The position numbers were made by a program, and so were the translations under genes. Shown piece by piece: positions 8,692 through 16,884 of a stretch of 59,997 bases of DNA. The notes below the pieces were generated by a model, which saw only the letters and a list, made by a program, of their open reading frames with translations, had not been told where the DNA came from and did no database searches. Numbering within the stretch: position 1 is the first letter of the stretch; every line of letters starts with the position of its first letter. This DNA comes from Chloroflexota bacterium (GTDB lineage: Bacteria > Chloroflexota > Anaerolineae > DTLA01): positions 1 through 59,997 of the forward strand of contig JADBJK010000047.1 of assembly GCA_014874485.1 (NCBI GenBank), written 5' to 3'.

Positions 8692-9120
8692 CTACTTCGT
8701 TACTTTGTTGTGGTCGCCAGTGATGATGGTGCTGCCTGTGATGCCCCCCACATTGCTGAAACTGCGATTGCCCACGGAGATGGCCACCCCGTCAGCCTTC
8801 GCCACATCCAGGAGCCGGGCGACCTCGCCTGCCAGTTCCGGGTCTTCGCTGAGAATCTTTCTCAATTGCACGCGCAAGGCGGCCTGGGAATCCGCATCGT
8901 CAGGGTGGGTGGCCACATCCTGGGCGGCTTCCAGAGCGGCAGGGCTGGCCTCCACCTTGGGGCGAAGCGCATGCCACAGGTTGTTGGCGTGTTCCCACGC
9001 TTTCTTGCCGACTTTCTTGATCGCCTCCTGCACCGCGGTGTCCCTGGCCTTGGTCAAGAGGTAGGGAAGGACGGGAGCAAGAAGAGCCGTCGCTTGCTGC
9101 GCGATCTGATTGACATCCAT
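8692..9120 (-). CDS. Small helical protein with C-terminal GSTIITGDHN motif; candidate effector partner of the STAND NTPase
   Basis: A 142-residue protein of unknown family. Residues 1-115 are predicted helical by eye and include a hydrophobic N-terminal stretch (ATALLAPVLPYLL). The last ~27 residues switch to a Gly/Asn/Ser/Thr-rich beta-prone tail (VGNRSFSNVGG then GSTIITGDHN at 129-138). The STAND protein encoded 3 bp upstream has the matching GTLIVTGDSN at its N-terminus. A helical domain plus a short motif shared with the N-terminus of an adjacent NLR-like protein is the layout described for bacterial Bell-domain/amyloid-motif pairs. That identification is an inference; no catalytic residues are visible. 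Confidence 0.6.
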   Translation of the reverse strand: MDVNQIAQQATALLAPVLPYLLTKARDTAVQEAIKKVGKKAWEHANNLWHALRPKVEASPAALEAAQDVATHPDDADSQAALRVQLRKILSEDPELAGEVARLLDVAKADGVAISVGNRSFSNVGGITGSTIITGDHNKVTK

Positions 9121-9123
9121 TTC

Positions 9124-11532
9124 TCATCCTCCATTCGCGGAACGGGATTTGTCGCAGCCCAGGCGCTCAAGGGCCCGACGGATGTTTTCCCGCTCCCTGG
9201 GCTTCTGCGGCCGAAGTCGCAATGCCTCGCTGTAGTGCTCGCAGGCTTCTTGCAAGCGGTTCTGGCGCTCCAACAGTTCACTCGCGTAGAAGTAGTGGAT
9301 GTGGCTATTACCCGAGTCCAACTTCAAGGACTGTTGAAACGCCGCGTCCGCCACCTGAAAGCGCTTAAGGCGAGCCAAGGCTCTCCCTTGTATGCAGTAC
9401 AAAGCCGCGAGAGCCTTGTCGCCGCGAGCCTGTTGCAACGCTCGCTCGGTCATTTCAACGGCGCCTGCGGGGCCCAACTGCAATTCCATGAGGGCCCAGG
9501 CCTGCCAGGTTGGGGCGTTTGTCGGATCGGCCTGGGTGCCTTTCTGGAAGAGTTCGCGGGCCTTGTCTATGTTGCCGCGTTCTTTTTCCATGAGGGCCCA
9601 GGCCTGCCACACTGGAGCATGGCTCGGATCGGCCTGGGTGCCTTTCTGGAAGAGTTCGCGGGCCTTGTCTATGTTGCCGCGTTCTTTTTCCATGAGGGCC
9701 CAGGCCTGCCACACTGGAGCATGGCTCGGATCGGCCTGGGTGCCTTTCTGGAAGAGTTCGCGGGCCTTGTCTATGTTGCCGCGTTCTTTTTCCATGAGGG
9801 CCCAGGCCTGCCAGGTTGGGGCGTTTGTCGGATCGGCCTGGGTGCCTTTCTGGAAGAGTTCGCGGGCCTTGTCTATGTTGCCGCGTTCTTTTTCCATGAG
9901 GGCCCAGGCCTGCCAGGTTGGGGCGTTTGTCGGATCGGCCTGGGTGCCTTTCTGGAAGAGTTCGCGGGCCTTGTCTATGTTGCCGCGTTCTTTTTCCATG
10001 AGGGCCCAGGCCTGCCAGGTTGGGGCGTTTGTCGGATCGGCCTGGGTGCCTTTCTGGAAGAGTTCGCGGGCCTTGTCTATGTTGCCGCGTTCTTTTTCCA
10101 TGAGGGCCCAGGCCTGCCACACTGGAGCATGGCTCGGATCGGCCTGGGTGCCTTTCTGGAAGAGTTCGCGGGCCTTGTCTATGTTGCCGCGTTCTTTTTC
10201 CATGAGGGCCCAGGCCTGCCACACTGGAGCATGGCTCGGATCGGCCTGGGTGCCTTTCTGGAAGAGTTCGCGGGCCGCGGCAAAATCGCCCACCCGCTTC
10301 AAGGCGAGCGGCAGCAGGGTCAGCAACTTGCACTCGGGCAAGTGCGGGTTCTCGCGGAGGCAAACCCCCAGTGTGTCAAACAGCGCGGCATACAGGTACC
10401 GGGATTCCCGCACCCAGCCGTTTCGCTCGGCCAGGGCGAGGACGCGCTCCGCGATGACCGGGTGGCGCGTGTACAGGCGCTCCCCGTAGGCCTCCGTCAT
10501 CTCCAGCAGTTCGCCCTCCAGTGGCCTCAGAATGCGGGGGCCAACGTCGGCCGGGTCCATGCCGAGCGCGCGCGCATACAGCGAGCGAGACAGCCAGTAG
10601 CCAAAGCGGTGAACCGATGCGAGCACTGCGTATGCCTCAACCAGAAAGGATCCGTTATCAAAGCGTTCACGAACCTTCTTGAGGACGCTCTCCACAATGG
10701 CCTCAAAACTGGTTGCGCCGTGTCGTGCCGTCAGCAAGGCGGGCAGCAATTGTCCGTCGGCTTCCAGACGGTGTAGGAAGTGGCGCACCTGGCGCTCGCG
10801 CGGCATGTCCGCCAGCGCGTCAAGTTTCCCCGCAGCATCCAGGCGGTCCAGCAAGTCGTTGACCTCATCGGGTTGCAGCCGCGTGATGGCGAAGGGCTGG
10901 AGTCGGTATATCGCGCGGCGCAACTCCGGTTCAAGTCCGGCGTTGCGCCATTCGTGATGCCTGGATGCGGCAAGTATGGTGTAGGGGATGCCGAATTGGG
11001 TCAGATCGTTGGCAAGCGCAGGCAGGTCTTTCTCCTCATCCGCCTGGTCAAAGCAGATGATGAGCGGCCGGTCATACTCCGCGAAGTCCACCGCAGGCGT
11101 GCTGAAGGCCACACCCGAGTGCCGCCACAAGACAGGGTATCCCGCTTCTGCCAGATCCCAGGCCAGGCGCATCAGAAGGGTGGTCTTGCCCTCGCCCGCA
11201 AGTCCCAGGATGAGTGCCATTCGCTGCGCGGGTAGCGAGGGGTCTTCCACGAATCGGCGTATGTCCTGGTACAGGATGCGGCGGGCGTCCTCGGCTCTTG
11301 CGATGTTCACCCAGTTGGGCGGGGTGCCGTCGTAGAATGATGCAGGGGCACGGCTTGCCAGCACCTCGCGAACCTTCTGGTCCAACACGTGAAACCAGAA
11401 CGCATCGCCCCGGTTGAGAGAGATGAAATTGCTGTCGCCTGTAACAATGAGGGTGCCATTGGCATTGCCAGCCAGGGCTGCGGCGCGGCTGCCCGTGGCG
11501 AGAGCGAACCGCCTTTGCAATTCGGTCATCAT
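9124..11532 (-). CDS. STAND-type P-loop NTPase with near-identical TPR repeats
   Basis: An 802-residue NLR-like protein. The start is ATG 11532 (a second ATG follows at once), with GGAG upstream. Residues 22-40 carry GTLIVTGDSN, the motif also found at the tail of the next gene product. The NTPase domain has Walker A GLAGEGKT (110-117) and Walker B PLIICFD ending at D162. A ~250-residue helical region follows, then about eight TPR-like 34-residue repeats, seven of them nearly identical (MEKERGNIDKARELFQKG). The sensor face varies only at one hexapeptide, SHAPVW or TNAPTW. Two further TPRs close the C-terminus. STAND proteins oligomerise after ligand sensing; defence against phage is a likely role but is unproven. 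It leads a two-gene operon. Confidence 0.85.
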   Translation of the reverse strand: MMTELQRRFALATGSRAAALAGNANGTLIVTGDSNFISLNRGDAFWFHVLDQKVREVLASRAPASFYDGTPPNWVNIARAEDARRILYQDIRRFVEDPSLPAQRMALILGLAGEGKTTLLMRLAWDLAEAGYPVLWRHSGVAFSTPAVDFAEYDRPLIICFDQADEEKDLPALANDLTQFGIPYTILAASRHHEWRNAGLEPELRRAIYRLQPFAITRLQPDEVNDLLDRLDAAGKLDALADMPRERQVRHFLHRLEADGQLLPALLTARHGATSFEAIVESVLKKVRERFDNGSFLVEAYAVLASVHRFGYWLSRSLYARALGMDPADVGPRILRPLEGELLEMTEAYGERLYTRHPVIAERVLALAERNGWVRESRYLYAALFDTLGVCLRENPHLPECKLLTLLPLALKRVGDFAAARELFQKGTQADPSHAPVWQAWALMEKERGNIDKARELFQKGTQADPSHAPVWQAWALMEKERGNIDKARELFQKGTQADPTNAPTWQAWALMEKERGNIDKARELFQKGTQADPTNAPTWQAWALMEKERGNIDKARELFQKGTQADPTNAPTWQAWALMEKERGNIDKARELFQKGTQADPSHAPVWQAWALMEKERGNIDKARELFQKGTQADPSHAPVWQAWALMEKERGNIDKARELFQKGTQADPTNAPTWQAWALMELQLGPAGAVEMTERALQQARGDKALAALYCIQGRALARLKRFQVADAAFQQSLKLDSGNSHIHYFYASELLERQNRLQEACEHYSEALRLRPQKPRERENIRRALERLGCDKSRSANGG
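9487..10276. repeat. 102-bp in-frame tandem repeats encoding TPRs
   Basis: Units start every 102 bp (9487, 9589 and so on to 10201) and encode 34 residues each. Apart from a 16-17 base segment, they look identical by eye. That segment exists in two forms, read along the protein as S S T T T S S T (S = SHAPVW, T = TNAPTW). Such uniformity points to recent unequal crossover or gene conversion. Confidence 0.93.
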
Positions 11533-11558
11533 CGCCCGCTCCGACGTTTGCTGCTCAC

Positions 11559-11587
11559 ATTGTAGCATATTTGCTATGGGGTTTCAA
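11559..11587 (-). promoter_or_regulatory. Promoter of the STAND operon
   Basis: On the minus strand, TTGAAA (11582-11587), 17 bases and TACAAT (11559-11564), followed after 26 bases by the start codon. The spacer is AT-rich compared with the surroundings. Confidence 0.65.
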
Positions 11588-11624
11588 ACGCGGTGGGGAC
11601 TGCCTTCCGGGATAGCATGGGGGC

Positions 11625-11870
11625 ATTCGGAGCGCGAAGGGCATGAAACGGCGCGAAGTGCGCGAAACCCAATTCGTCCCCTCACCCTAGCCCTCTCCCG
11701 CACGCGGGCGAGGGGACGCGCGTCGCACCGCCCGAGGCTGAAGCCGTCGGGCTGAAGGAGCGAAGCCCTGCGGGCTGCCAGCCCCCACGGGGCTTGGCCC
11801 GTTCAGCGCGGGGGTTCAGCCCCGCGCAGGCTTTCGCGCCGTTTCGCGGGTTTCGTGATCCAACCTCTCC
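11625..11870. repeat. Mosaic repeat island between divergent STAND and capsid genes
   Basis: GGAGCGCGAAGGGCATGAAA opens the island, as at 8355. A CCCTCTCCC tract, one family A unit (11728-11828) and a TTTCGCGGGTTTCGTGATCC tract follow. Bases 11871-11971 hold CCGCGGGCATTCGCGGAGG-like sequence and the capsid ribosome-binding site (CAGGAGG). No gene is present in the island. Confidence 0.8.
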
Positions 11871-11971
11871 CTTATCAACGCCCGCGCTGCGTGGTATATC
11901 CACCCCGCAATCCGCGTCATCCGCGGGCATTCGCGGAGGTTCGCGGATGAGTCCCGCACAGGAGGCACGCC

Positions 11972-13906
11972 ATGACGCAAATCCGCATCACCAACGCGCT
12001 GGACGCGGCGCGGGTCCCGGGCGCCACGCGCGAGGTGGAGGTTACCCTCATCCGCCCGGGCCTCAGCCTCAACGGGTGGCTGTGGACGCCGGAGGTGCTG
12101 GCCGAGGCCGCGCCGCTGTTTGAGGGCGCCACCGCCCTCATGGACCACGCCCCGCCCGGCCAGCACCCGTCGGTGCGGCAGGCGGTGGGCGCGTATCACT
12201 CGGTGCGCGCCACGCCCGACGGCCTCAAGGCCCGCCTGGCGTTCCTGCCCTCGGCCACGGACGCCTGGCACCTGGCGCGGGATTGCGTCCTAGCCCGCGA
12301 GCGCGGCCGACCCGTCCCCAACGTGGGCATCAGCGCCGACGTAACCGTGGAGTCGCGCCCGGTGCGCTACGGCGGACGCCCCGCCCGCCTGGTGGAGCGC
12401 ATCGCCGCCGTCCATTCCGCCGACATCGTCCTGCATCCCAGCGCCGGCGGCAGTTTGGATCGCATCGCCGAAGCCTACGACGCGGCGCGGCTGGAGTTGC
12501 ACCGCGGAGACGCGGAGGACACGGATGCAGGAACTGGACATGAGGAGTGGCACTGGAGAGACGCAGAGTATGCAGAGAAAGGAGTGAACGAGATGGAGAA
12601 CAGGGCAAACGAATCGCTGAACCGGCAAGCCGAAGTGCACCGCGGGGCCGCAGAGAGCGGCGAGGGGACGGCCGTCTTTGACTCCCTGCACCCCGGCGGC
12701 GAATCCATGCCGCGCCCGACGGGCCTGGAGACGGCGAAGCCGCTGGCCGCGCGCGAGTGGACGGGGGCCGCGCCGACCGTTGCGATGGGCCTCAGCCCCG
12801 ACGACGCGGTGCGTGCCGCGTGCTACCGTGCCTTCGGCATCGCGCCCGAGCACTGGGAGCCCGAACTGCGCGCCGCCGAGAGCCGCCTGGGCAACGGGCG
12901 CGTGCGGCCGTTCCTGGGCCTGCGCGACCTGTACGTGCACATCACGGGCGACTACGCCATCGCGGGCCGCTTCTGGGCGCGAGCGCAGGAAGCCGCCATG
13001 CTCACCACCGACCTGCCCAACCTGCTGGCCGACACGCTGAACAAGAAACTCCAGGTGGAGTACAACCACTATCCCCAGGACTGGCGCAAGTGGTGCAGCG
13101 TCGTGTCCATCCCCAGCCTGTCCGAGCAGGACAGCGTGCAGTTGGACGACCTGGGCGCGCTGCCTGAGGTGGCCGAGGGCGACCCGTACACCACCGCCGC
13201 GCTGGACGAGTTCAAGGCGTCGTACACCCCCCACAAGTACGGCGAACTCATCACCATCACGCGGGAGATGATCCTGCGGGACGATTTGCGGGGCCTGGCG
13301 CGGATTCCGGGGAAGTTGGCCCAGGCTGCGGCGCTGCGCCTGAACGACACGGTGTACGGCCTGGTGGAGGACAACACGACCATCTACGACGGCAAGGCGC
13401 TGTTCCTGGGGACGAGCGACCGCGGCGCGGCGGGGAACCTGGCGTCGGGCGCGCTGGACCCCGACTCGCTTGCCGACGCGCTGAGCAAGTTGCGGCGCGT
13501 GCGCGGCGGGGCCAACGCCAGCCCCATCGTGTTCCGCAGGGTGTGGCTGGTGGTGCCGCCCGCGCTGGAACTCACCGCCGCGCAACTGTGCGGGAGCGCC
13601 TACGCCTGGGGAGGGCAGGAGCCGCCCGCCACCGGCTACAACTTCTTCCGCCAGAGCGGGCTGGACTACATCGTGGCCCCGTGGAACGATTCGCAGGAGA
13701 AGTGGTGGATCGTGGGCGACCCCGCCGACTGCGCCGGGCTGGAAATCGGGTTCGTGCAGGGGGTGGACTCGCCGCAGTTGTTCATCCAGGACGACCCACG
13801 CGTGGGGAGCGTGTTCACCCACGACCAGATTTCGTACAAGGTGCGGTTTGAGTTCGGCGCGGGCATCGTGAACTGGCGGCCGTTTGTGGGGTACATGGGG
13901 GCGTAG
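11972..13906 (+). CDS. Orphan phage prohead protease-major capsid fusion protein
   Basis: A 644-residue phage-type protein starting at ATG 11972 behind CAGGAGG. Residues 1-175 resemble prohead proteases (VTLIRPGLSLNGWLWTPEVL, then LFEGATALMDHAPP and VGISADV). Residues ~285-644 resemble an HK97-fold or Mu gpT-like capsid (YNHYPQDWRKWC, FKASYTPHKYGELITITREM, FQ-type end VNWRPFVGYMG). In between, residues ~176-235 are encoded by sequence like the intergenic family B repeat (CACCGCGGAGACGCGGAGG), which gives HRGDAED- and HRGAAES-type peptides. No terminase, portal, tail or integrase gene is adjacent. It may be a domesticated shell, a remnant, or a satellite element; encapsulation has not been shown. 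Confidence 0.75.
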   Translation: MTQIRITNALDAARVPGATREVEVTLIRPGLSLNGWLWTPEVLAEAAPLFEGATALMDHAPPGQHPSVRQAVGAYHSVRATPDGLKARLAFLPSATDAWHLARDCVLARERGRPVPNVGISADVTVESRPVRYGGRPARLVERIAAVHSADIVLHPSAGGSLDRIAEAYDAARLELHRGDAEDTDAGTGHEEWHWRDAEYAEKGVNEMENRANESLNRQAEVHRGAAESGEGTAVFDSLHPGGESMPRPTGLETAKPLAAREWTGAAPTVAMGLSPDDAVRAACYRAFGIAPEHWEPELRAAESRLGNGRVRPFLGLRDLYVHITGDYAIAGRFWARAQEAAMLTTDLPNLLADTLNKKLQVEYNHYPQDWRKWCSVVSIPSLSEQDSVQLDDLGALPEVAEGDPYTTAALDEFKASYTPHKYGELITITREMILRDDLRGLARIPGKLAQAAALRLNDTVYGLVEDNTTIYDGKALFLGTSDRGAAGNLASGALDPDSLADALSKLRRVRGGANASPIVFRRVWLVVPPALELTAAQLCGSAYAWGGQEPPATGYNFFRQSGLDYIVAPWNDSQEKWWIVGDPADCAGLEIGFVQGVDSPQLFIQDDPRVGSVFTHDQISYKVRFEFGAGIVNWRPFVGYMGA

Positions 13907-13929
13907 TAGGCAAGGGGTGCGGCGCATCT

Positions 13930-14100
13930 GGTTTCACCGCAGAGACCGCGGAGCGCGCAGAGGGGGACAGGGATTCTCCGCGGTCTCTGCGTCTCTGCCG
14001 TTGGTCCTGGGCGAAGGACTTCGCACCGCAGAGATCGCGGAGAGCGCAGAGAGAACGGGAATACCCGCACTCTCTGCGCTCTGCCGTGAGGCTATTCCCG
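13930..14100. repeat. Family B repeats (CACCGCAGAGAC type)
   Basis: Alternating CACCGCAGAGACCGCGGAGC and its inverse (CTCCGCGGTCTCTGCG) form imperfect hairpins, with GTCCTGGGCGAAGGACTTCG between two copies. The same family occurs at 15325-15605, in part at 18650-18680, and within the capsid coding sequence. Confidence 0.85.
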
Positions 14101-14162
14101 CTGCAACGGCCTGCGAGGGGGGATTTAGGCCCGCCACGGTTCACTCGGCGGCGGAGACCACT

Positions 14163-15209
14163 TCAGTAGGGCGAGCCGTGAGACAATGACCCATGCGGCC
14201 CCAACGCCAGCGGCAGGTACCGCCGCTCCCCAGGGTGCAGATAGCCCACGTGCCGCACGCGGTATGCACCACCCATGGCGTCGTCGCGGTAGGCGTGGAA
14301 TCGCGTCAGGCCGCCGTCCACGTAGAAAACGAGGAACGTGCTTCGGGCACCTGGGTCGCCCAACCCGCGGGCATGCCCCGCATCAATCTGCCACACGCCG
14401 CCGATGCGCGCCGCGCTGAAGTTGTGCGTGTGGCCGCAAACATAGGCCCGCACCCCCGCGCTCGCCAGCAGCGCCCAGAAGCGGTCGCGGTGCGTTGGGT
14501 GTGCATTCAGGCTGTCGTCGGCGTGGCGCAGGCGGCCATTGTCCGCGTCGGGTAGCGGATAGGCCGGCTCGTGGCCGAAGACAAAGATATGTTCCTGGCT
14601 CGTCGCGGCGAGGTCTGCCGCCAACCAGTTGTACAGGTGGTCGGGAATATCGCCGTCGGTAGCGTGATCGCCCGCCGCGTCGCAGTACTCGTTCAGCACC
14701 ACGAAGTGAGCATTGCCATAGTCAAACGAGTACGTTGTGGTAGGACAGCCGCCAGGGCCCGGATTGACCAAGCCGTAGTTGTAGGCATTGAGCCAGGCCA
14801 GGTTTGCACCCAATGTCGGTTCGCGGCCCAGCCCCGGCAGTTCGTGGTTGCCGACAACGGGGTACCATGGAGTGGCACCGAGCGTGGTCGTGATCGTCCA
14901 ATACGTGCCCGCCACGGGGTCCATATCACCCGGGGTAACCAGGAACGCGACTCGCAATGGCGCAATGGCCTGTGTGGCACCGCGGAAGTATTGCGGTGTA
15001 TCGTACAACCCCGGGCCGGCGTAATAGCGCATGTCCGCGGCCACGGCAAAAGCGAATCGCGCGTCGGCGCTGTTGCGAGTTTCCGACAGCGGGGTCGTGC
15101 CCGCAAATGCTACAACGGCGAGCAGGAGCAGCGCAGCGCCCAGAAACGCCCCCCAGAGCGCAAAGCGCCCAAGTTTTCGGCGCAGCGTCCCGATCATTCC
15201 ATGGCTCAT
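14163..15209 (-). CDS. Membrane-anchored metallophosphoesterase
   Basis: A 348-residue calcineurin-like phosphoesterase. The ATG at 15209 gives a short basic N-terminus and one membrane segment (LWGAFLGAALLLLAVVAFAG, about residues 17-36), so the catalytic domain should face outward. Metal-site motifs are visible: LVTPGDMDP, VVGNHELPG, VFGHEPAYP and CGHTHNF. The first DxH motif appears as ADMR, so the usual histidine is missing there. Substrate is unknown; phosphomonoesters, diesters or nucleotides are possible. GAGG lies unusually close to this ATG, and ATG 15197 is an alternative start. It sits alone between two family B clusters. Confidence 0.8.
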   Translation of the reverse strand: MSHGMIGTLRRKLGRFALWGAFLGAALLLLAVVAFAGTTPLSETRNSADARFAFAVAADMRYYAGPGLYDTPQYFRGATQAIAPLRVAFLVTPGDMDPVAGTYWTITTTLGATPWYPVVGNHELPGLGREPTLGANLAWLNAYNYGLVNPGPGGCPTTTYSFDYGNAHFVVLNEYCDAAGDHATDGDIPDHLYNWLAADLAATSQEHIFVFGHEPAYPLPDADNGRLRHADDSLNAHPTHRDRFWALLASAGVRAYVCGHTHNFSAARIGGVWQIDAGHARGLGDPGARSTFLVFYVDGGLTRFHAYRDDAMGGAYRVRHVGYLHPGERRYLPLALGPHGSLSHGSPY

Positions 15210-15324
15210 ATCCTCACCGCCCGCGTGGCAATGGACGTAGGGCGGCACGGGTGTGGGGATGCAGTTCCCTTGCGCCACCCTGGGGGATTCTACACGCAGC
15301 CGCGCAGCATGTCAACCGCGTGCG

Positions 15325-15605
15325 GCGCATCTGGTTTCACCGCAGAGATCGCGGAGCGCGCAGAGGGGAACAGGGATTCTCCGCGGTCTCTGCGCTCTGC
15401 CGTTGGTCCTGGGCGAAAGACCCTGCACCGTAGAGGCCGCGGAGGGCGCCGAGAGGAACAAGGGGTTCTCCGCGGTCTCTGCGCTCTGCCGTTGGTTCTG
15501 CGCGAAAGACTCCGCACCGCAGAGATCGCGGAGAGCGCAGAGACAATGCAGCATCTCCGCGTTCTCTGCGTCTCGGCGGTGAGGCCCACGCGCGCCCGCA
15601 ACCTC
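15325..15605. repeat. Family B repeat cluster
   Basis: Three back-to-back inverted units: TTTCACCGCAGAGATCGCGG, then CTCCGCGGTCTCTGCGCTCT, with GTTGGTCCTGGGCGAAAGAC-type joins. The cluster is non-coding and occupies most of the gap 15210-15673 between divergent genes. Confidence 0.85.
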
Positions 15606-15673
15606 TGGCCCCCTCGGCGGTTTTCACAGTAGAACGCGCGCGACGCGCGGAACTGTCGGCTCGGGAGGCGGCG

Positions 15674-16492
15674 ATGAGCACACCGGTCTGGTTCGTGAAA
15701 CTGTTGCAGCGAATCTATCCCTCGCGGTTCGGCCTGGCGAAGGCGACGCGGTTCCGCCCCATTGGACGGCTCACCGACCGCCTGCTGTTCCACGGCGACG
15801 ACATCGTGTACCTGCCCAAGGACCGCGCCGTCATCGCCGTGAACGCGCCGCTGGATTCGCCCGAGAGCATCGTGCTCCCGTCGCAGGTGGTGGATCACTT
15901 CATCCGCCAGGCCCGCGTCCACTGGATCATGAACTTCTGCATCTGCCGCGCGTCGGAGAAGTGCAAGGACTACCCCATAGAGTACGGCTGCCTGTTCCTG
16001 GGCGAGGCCGCGCTGGGCATCAACCCGAAACTGGGCCGCCGTGTGTCCCAGGATGAGGCGCTGGACTACGTGCGCCGCTGCCGCGAGGCGGGCCTGGTGC
16101 ACCTCATCGGCCGCAACAAACTGGACACCATCTGGCTGAACGTCGGCCCTGGGAGCAAACTCCTCACCATCTGCAACTGCTGCCCATGCTGTTGCTTGTG
16201 GCGCATCCTGCCACACGTTACGCCCGAAATCGGCGGCAAAGTTACGCGCATGCCTGGGGTGCGAGTGGCTGTCTCCGACCGCTGCGTGGGGTGCGGGGCG
16301 TGCGCCCAGGGCGTATGCTTTGTGGACGCCATCCGCATGGTGGACGGGCGCGCGGTCATCGGCGAGGGGTGCCGGGGGTGCGGGCGATGCGCGGAGATGT
16401 GCCCCGCCCAGGCCATCGACCTCACCATCACCGACCCGACGTTCGTGGAGCAGACCATCCGCCGCATTGCGCCGCTGGTGGATTTGTCGTAG
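15674..16492 (+). CDS. Iron-sulfur protein with CICR and CNCCPCCC motifs and two 4Fe-4S sites
   Basis: A 272-residue cytoplasmic redox protein; GGGAGGCG precedes the ATG. Residues ~95-105 have FCICR followed by further cysteines, and residue ~180 has CNCCPCCC, six cysteines in eight positions. The C-terminus is ferredoxin-like: CVGCGACAQGVC and CRGCGRCAEMCP. The protein at 17580-18632 shares the same order of motifs and is a paralogue. The cysteine-rich part may hold an extra cluster or another metal. Its electron partner is unknown. The downstream DUF1858 gene may be co-regulated. Confidence 0.75.
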   Translation: MSTPVWFVKLLQRIYPSRFGLAKATRFRPIGRLTDRLLFHGDDIVYLPKDRAVIAVNAPLDSPESIVLPSQVVDHFIRQARVHWIMNFCICRASEKCKDYPIEYGCLFLGEAALGINPKLGRRVSQDEALDYVRRCREAGLVHLIGRNKLDTIWLNVGPGSKLLTICNCCPCCCLWRILPHVTPEIGGKVTRMPGVRVAVSDRCVGCGACAQGVCFVDAIRMVDGRAVIGEGCRGCGRCAEMCPAQAIDLTITDPTFVEQTIRRIAPLVDLS

Positions 16493-16499
16493 CGCGGAT

Positions 16500-16513
16500 A
16501 TGACGCACGTCAT
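16500..16513 (+). promoter_or_regulatory. TGACG palindrome ahead of the DUF1858 gene
   Basis: ATGACG-CA-CGTCAT, a perfect 14-bp inverted repeat directly after the stop of the iron-sulfur gene and 55 bases before the next start. Symmetry and spacing suit a CRP/FNR-family or other dimeric regulator; the regulator is not identified. Confidence 0.4.
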
Positions 16514-16568
16514 GGTGCGCTCGGGCCAGCGGTGGTATGCTGGTTATGTACACACAAGAGGCGTACCC

Positions 16569-16805
16569 ATGGACGAGCGGCAACCGATCACCGAAAAGAC
16601 GTGCGTGGAAGATATGACGCAGGAGCACCCCGAGACGGCCGTGCTGCTGTTGCGGATGGGCGTGCAGTGCGTAGGGTGCTGGATTTCGCGGTATCACACC
16701 GTGGCCGACGTGGCGCACGAGTGGCATCTGGATTTGCCCCGCCTGCTGCGCGATTTGAATGCGCTGGTGGACGAAGAGCGCGAGGAACCGGGCATGGCAC
16801 GCTGA
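16569..16805 (+). CDS. DUF1858-type small protein
   Basis: A 78-residue protein; AGAGG precedes ATG 16569. The pattern VEDMTQEHPETAVLLLRMGVQCVGC matches DUF1858 domains, in which a conserved Cys pair near G(M/I)xCxGC follows a helical repeat. Such domains occur alone or at the N-terminus of hybrid-cluster and other redox proteins, and are thought to bind or sense through the cysteines. It lies between two paralogous iron-sulfur genes, which suggests a shared redox role. Confidence 0.72.
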   Translation: MDERQPITEKTCVEDMTQEHPETAVLLLRMGVQCVGCWISRYHTVADVAHEWHLDLPRLLRDLNALVDEEREEPGMAR

Positions 16806-16884
16806 CCTCCCGCATGGCATCTTCTGGCCAAAATGGTCATGTTTGTGCTGGCGACGTGCAGGTCGCCCGTTGCGACATGGGCGA

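Noticed and set aside
9487-10276. Diversity-generating retroelement target or CRISPR
   Set aside because: The repeats are in frame inside the NTPase gene. Variation is two fixed cassettes rather than scattered adenine-directed changes, and no reverse transcriptase is present.
8659-10776. 705-codon plus-strand open frame opposite the STAND operon
   Set aside because: It mirrors the TPR repeats on the wrong strand; the minus strand has Walker motifs, promoter and ribosome-binding site.
12290-13927. 545-codon minus-strand open frame opposite the capsid gene
   Set aside because: No recognisable domain and biased composition; the plus strand has a ribosome-binding site and phage-protein similarity.
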